Shown piece by piece: positions 61,545-64,000 of a stretch of 64,000 nt of DNA; within the stretch, counting starts at the first letter, position 1, and every line of letters begins with the position of its first letter. Source of the stretch: Sanderia malayensis (lineage: Eukaryota > Cnidaria > Scyphozoa > Semaeostomeae > Pelagiidae); the NCBI GenBank assembly GCA_013076295.1, contig RQOL01000718.1, forward strand, positions 2,170,001-2,234,000, given 5' to 3'. The notes beneath the pieces were generated by a model. That model was not told the origin of the DNA, did no database searches, and saw nothing but the letters and a program-made list of their open reading frames with translations. The translations under genes were made by a program, and so were the position numbers.

Positions 61545-62460
61545 GCATAAATAATGGTACTGCGCAGGAGCGTATATGACGTAATGGTGCCCCAATGGCT
61601 AAGGCATTGGCCTTAGGGTCAGGCTTAGTGTTAGGGTTAGGGTTAGCTTATGCGGAGGAGAAAGGTGGTCAGGATGCGCAGTAGCATAAATAATGGTACT
61701 GCGCAGGAGCGTATATGACGTAATGGTGCCTCAATGGCTGAGGCATTGGCCTTAGGTTCAGGCTTAGTGTTAGGGTTAGGGTTAGGGTTAGCTTATGCGG
61801 AGGAGAAAGGTGGTCAGGATGCGCAGTAGCATAAATAATGGTACTGCGCAGGAGCGTATATGACGTAATGGTGCCCCAATGGCTAAGGCATTGGCCTTAG
61901 GGTCAGGCTTAGTGTTAGGGTTAGGGTTAGGGTTAGCTTATGCGGAGGAGAAAGGTGGTCAGGATGCGCAGAAGCATAAATAATGGTACTGCGCAGGAGC
62001 GTATATGACGTAATGGTGCCCCAATGGCTAAGGCATTGGCCTTAGGGTCAGGCTTAGTGTTAGGGTTAGGGTTAGGGTTAGCTCATGCGGAGGAGAAAGG
62101 TGGTCAGGATGCGCAGAAGCACAAATATTGGTACTGCGCAGGAGCGTAAATGACGTAATGGTGCCTCAATGGCTGAGGCATTGGCCTTAGGTTCAGGCTT
62201 AGTGTTAGGTTAGGGTTAGGGTTAGCTTATGCGGAGGAGAAAGGTGATCAGGATGCGCAGTAGCATAAATAATGGTACTGCGCAGGAGCGTATATGACGT
62301 AATGGTGCCCCAATGGCTAAGGCATTGTCCTTAAGGTCTGGCTTAGTGTTAGGGTTAGGGTTAGGGTTAGGGTTAGCTCATGCGGAGGAGAAAGGTGGTC
62401 AGGATGCGCAGTAGCATTAATATTGGTAGTGCGCAGGAGCGTATATGACGTAATGGTGTC
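61545..62460. repeat. Minisatellite with embedded TTAGGG telomere-like runs
   Basis: Seven units are phased on ATAATGGTAC or a close variant at 61551, 61690, 61835, 61980, 62125, 62269 and 62420. Spacings are 139, 145, 145, 145, 144 and 151 bp. The lengths differ mainly in steps of 6 because each unit holds two, three or four TTAGGG copies after GGCTTAGTG. The rest of the unit is nearly constant (TGCGCAGGAGCGTATATGAC, then GCGGAGGAGAAAGGTGGTCA). TTAGGG is the usual animal telomere repeat. The array ends about 200 bp before MED30. Confidence 0.93.
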
Positions 62461-62661
62461 TTCAAGGAGTCTAATCCACAGGGGCCAATGACAGGGGCTT
62501 ATTGGCCGTTGCGTAGCATTTTTCATTCTGTGGAGCATGTGTGACGTACCTGTCTGCAATGCACCAAAGCACATTGCATTGCACATGAACACAACACAAC
62601 ACACTGGGCCTTACTATTCTCGGCCTATATTTATCGTGCCGGTCGCAAGAGTAGGTGAATA

Positions 62662-63561
62662 ATGGGGGAACCTACGTTCATAAAAGGTCAACTGCTGATT
62701 AGAAGTATTATTGAAGAATACAGAAACTTGCTTGAAACACTTTCTTACCCGCAAATTCTTTTAAAAGACTCTAATGGGCCTCACAGTTCACGGCAACAAC
62801 GTGGAAATCACGACCCAAGAACTGGCGAAACGAAAGCAAGTACACAGGATATTTTGCAGAAATTAACTAGATTATTTTCCCAACTAAAGACTGTTTATAG
62901 CCAATGTCTAGATGAATTAAAAGCACTTGATAATTCGGAGGTAAGCTGGTATTTTTAATTGTTTTCTTTGGAATGAATTTCTTGATTTGAGGTTCTTTTC
63001 CTTTCTCTTTCAATTTGGCAGCAAGGCTTTTAGAGGGTTCGCTAACTTTTTTCATTTATATACACACTCTTTTGTTCTAGATACCATCGTTACAAAACAC
63101 GGCTATTGCTGAAAGAGTTTGTAAAAGTGAATTAAATCAAGATGCATCAGAAACTAGCAAGCCTCAGTTGCAGGTAAGAATTGTTGTGACATGTTGCAAT
63201 GCAACAGAATAATGTTTTTATTTGAACAACCATATATGTAATAATGTTATTGAAATATGAAGTAGGAACTAAACACGAAACATTGTAGTTTAAAGAGTAT
63301 AATAAACACATTCACCAAAGATGGTAATCAACACAGGAGTAAGCAAGATCTAAAATTAGCCATTAATCATGTTGTAGGGATTAATAGATTAGCATAAATT
63401 ATCATACCAACAAATGTAAATGCAGATATCCACACCACTTGAGACTAAACCAATTCCTCCTCCAACTGCAGGATTTGATACAAGGAAATCGCCAGTTGAA
63501 GAATATTAAGGATGAAATGAGGCAAATGATATGGGATATTGACATCATGAAGAAGCTTTAG
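62662..63561 (+). CDS. MED30: Mediator complex subunit 30, three exons, 153 aa
   Basis: This is a metazoan Mediator head-module subunit that bridges activators and RNA polymerase II. Exon 1 (62662-62940) starts MGEPTFIKGQLLIRSIIEEY and continues QDILQKLTRLFSQLKTVYSQ. Exon 2 (63081-63173) encodes IPSLQNTAIAERVCKSELNQ and onward. Exon 3 (63472-63561) encodes DLIQGNRQLKNIKDEMRQMI and WDIDIMKKL, then TAG. This end matches the conserved MED30 C-terminal helix (QLKxIxDxLRxLIWDIN). All introns have GT/AG borders and phase 0. The product is slightly shorter than the human protein (178 aa) because the disordered Ala/Pro-rich N-terminus is missing. In exon 3 an upstream AG (63424) gives the wrong frame, so 63472 was chosen. 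Confidence 0.88.
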
Positions 63562-64000
63562 CATAAACACATTGCAAGCTTTAAAAGGTATGTTAAAATT
63601 CTACATCCCGGTTTGGCAGTGTTTTCTTCATATCATTGACATGTGGTGCAAATCATAGTTGAGACAAATGGTAAAGAGAAAAATTGCAATTTCCTTTTGA
63701 ATATTCATGTATTCATATTTGGACAATACATCTCTACAACATAAATTTCCAAACTATCACACTAGAGTTGGTGTCATTCATTACTTTGTAATGCAAGGTG
63801 TAATATAACTGGTTGTTCTGTCAGTTTTCAATAGTTGTCTCTTTTGATGACAATAGTACCTGCTGCCTGTTCATAAATCAGCCTCTTGTGACTTGATATT
63901 AATTGAAATATAAGCAACATTGGGAAGAACAAAGATATGATGAAATTTTTCAATGTTGTTCGTACCATGGACCTATGAAGATGAGAATAAAAGTGATAAG
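63562..64000. other. MED30 3' UTR and flank
   Basis: AT-rich, with no reading frame or repeat seen. Confidence 0.5.

Overview
This is a stretch of animal nuclear DNA. The genes are intron-rich, the introns have GT/AG borders, and the encoded proteins are metazoan (syndecan, MTMR9, STT3A, GTF3C2, MCCC2, Pumilio, MED30). The base composition is AT-rich. The introns carry many short inverted-repeat transposons, and there is a CR1/RTE-type retrotransposon remnant, a hammerhead-ribozyme hairpin and TTAGGG-type arrays. Together these suggest an invertebrate, possibly a cnidarian or another early-branching animal. The species cannot be fixed from the sequence alone.

Layout. 1-1084: 3' end of a non-LTR retrotransposon, broken by one frameshift. 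1120-8890: a satellite block of about 184-188 bp monomers in three subtypes, including two near-identical 1302-bp higher-order units; short ORFs inside it are by-products of the repeat. 8891-10390: no gene seen. 10391-14629 (-): MTMR9, a catalytically dead myotubularin. About 15300-15492 (-): a tRNA-derived SINE. 16579-19502 (+): a spliced gene I do not recognise. 20409-27466 (+): STT3A, the catalytic subunit of oligosaccharyltransferase. 28945-30003 (+): a syndecan in one uninterrupted reading frame. 31716-45641 (+): a very large GTF3C2 (TFIIIC subunit) whose N-terminal half carries three copies of a four-finger zinc-binding module and about eight AT-hooks ahead of the conserved WD40 part. 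46077-51225 (-): MCCC2, tail-to-tail with GTF3C2. 52913-59160 (+): Pumilio, divergent from MCCC2. 61545-62460: a minisatellite with embedded TTAGGG runs. 62662-63561 (+): MED30.

The genes are mostly unrelated housekeeping genes (lipid-phosphatase regulation, N-glycosylation, cell-surface proteoglycan, Pol III and Pol II transcription, leucine catabolism, mRNA repression); there is no operon or pathway cluster. The most notable features are the triplicated zinc-finger module joined to GTF3C2, a hammerhead-ribozyme hairpin in one of its introns, the higher-order satellite, a perfect 8-bp microsatellite of about 55 units, several MITE families (one hAT-like with an 8-bp target duplication, several mariner-like with TA), and the telomere-repeat minisatellite. 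Gene models were built by eye from conserved protein similarity and splice signals, so exon edges may be off by a few bases.
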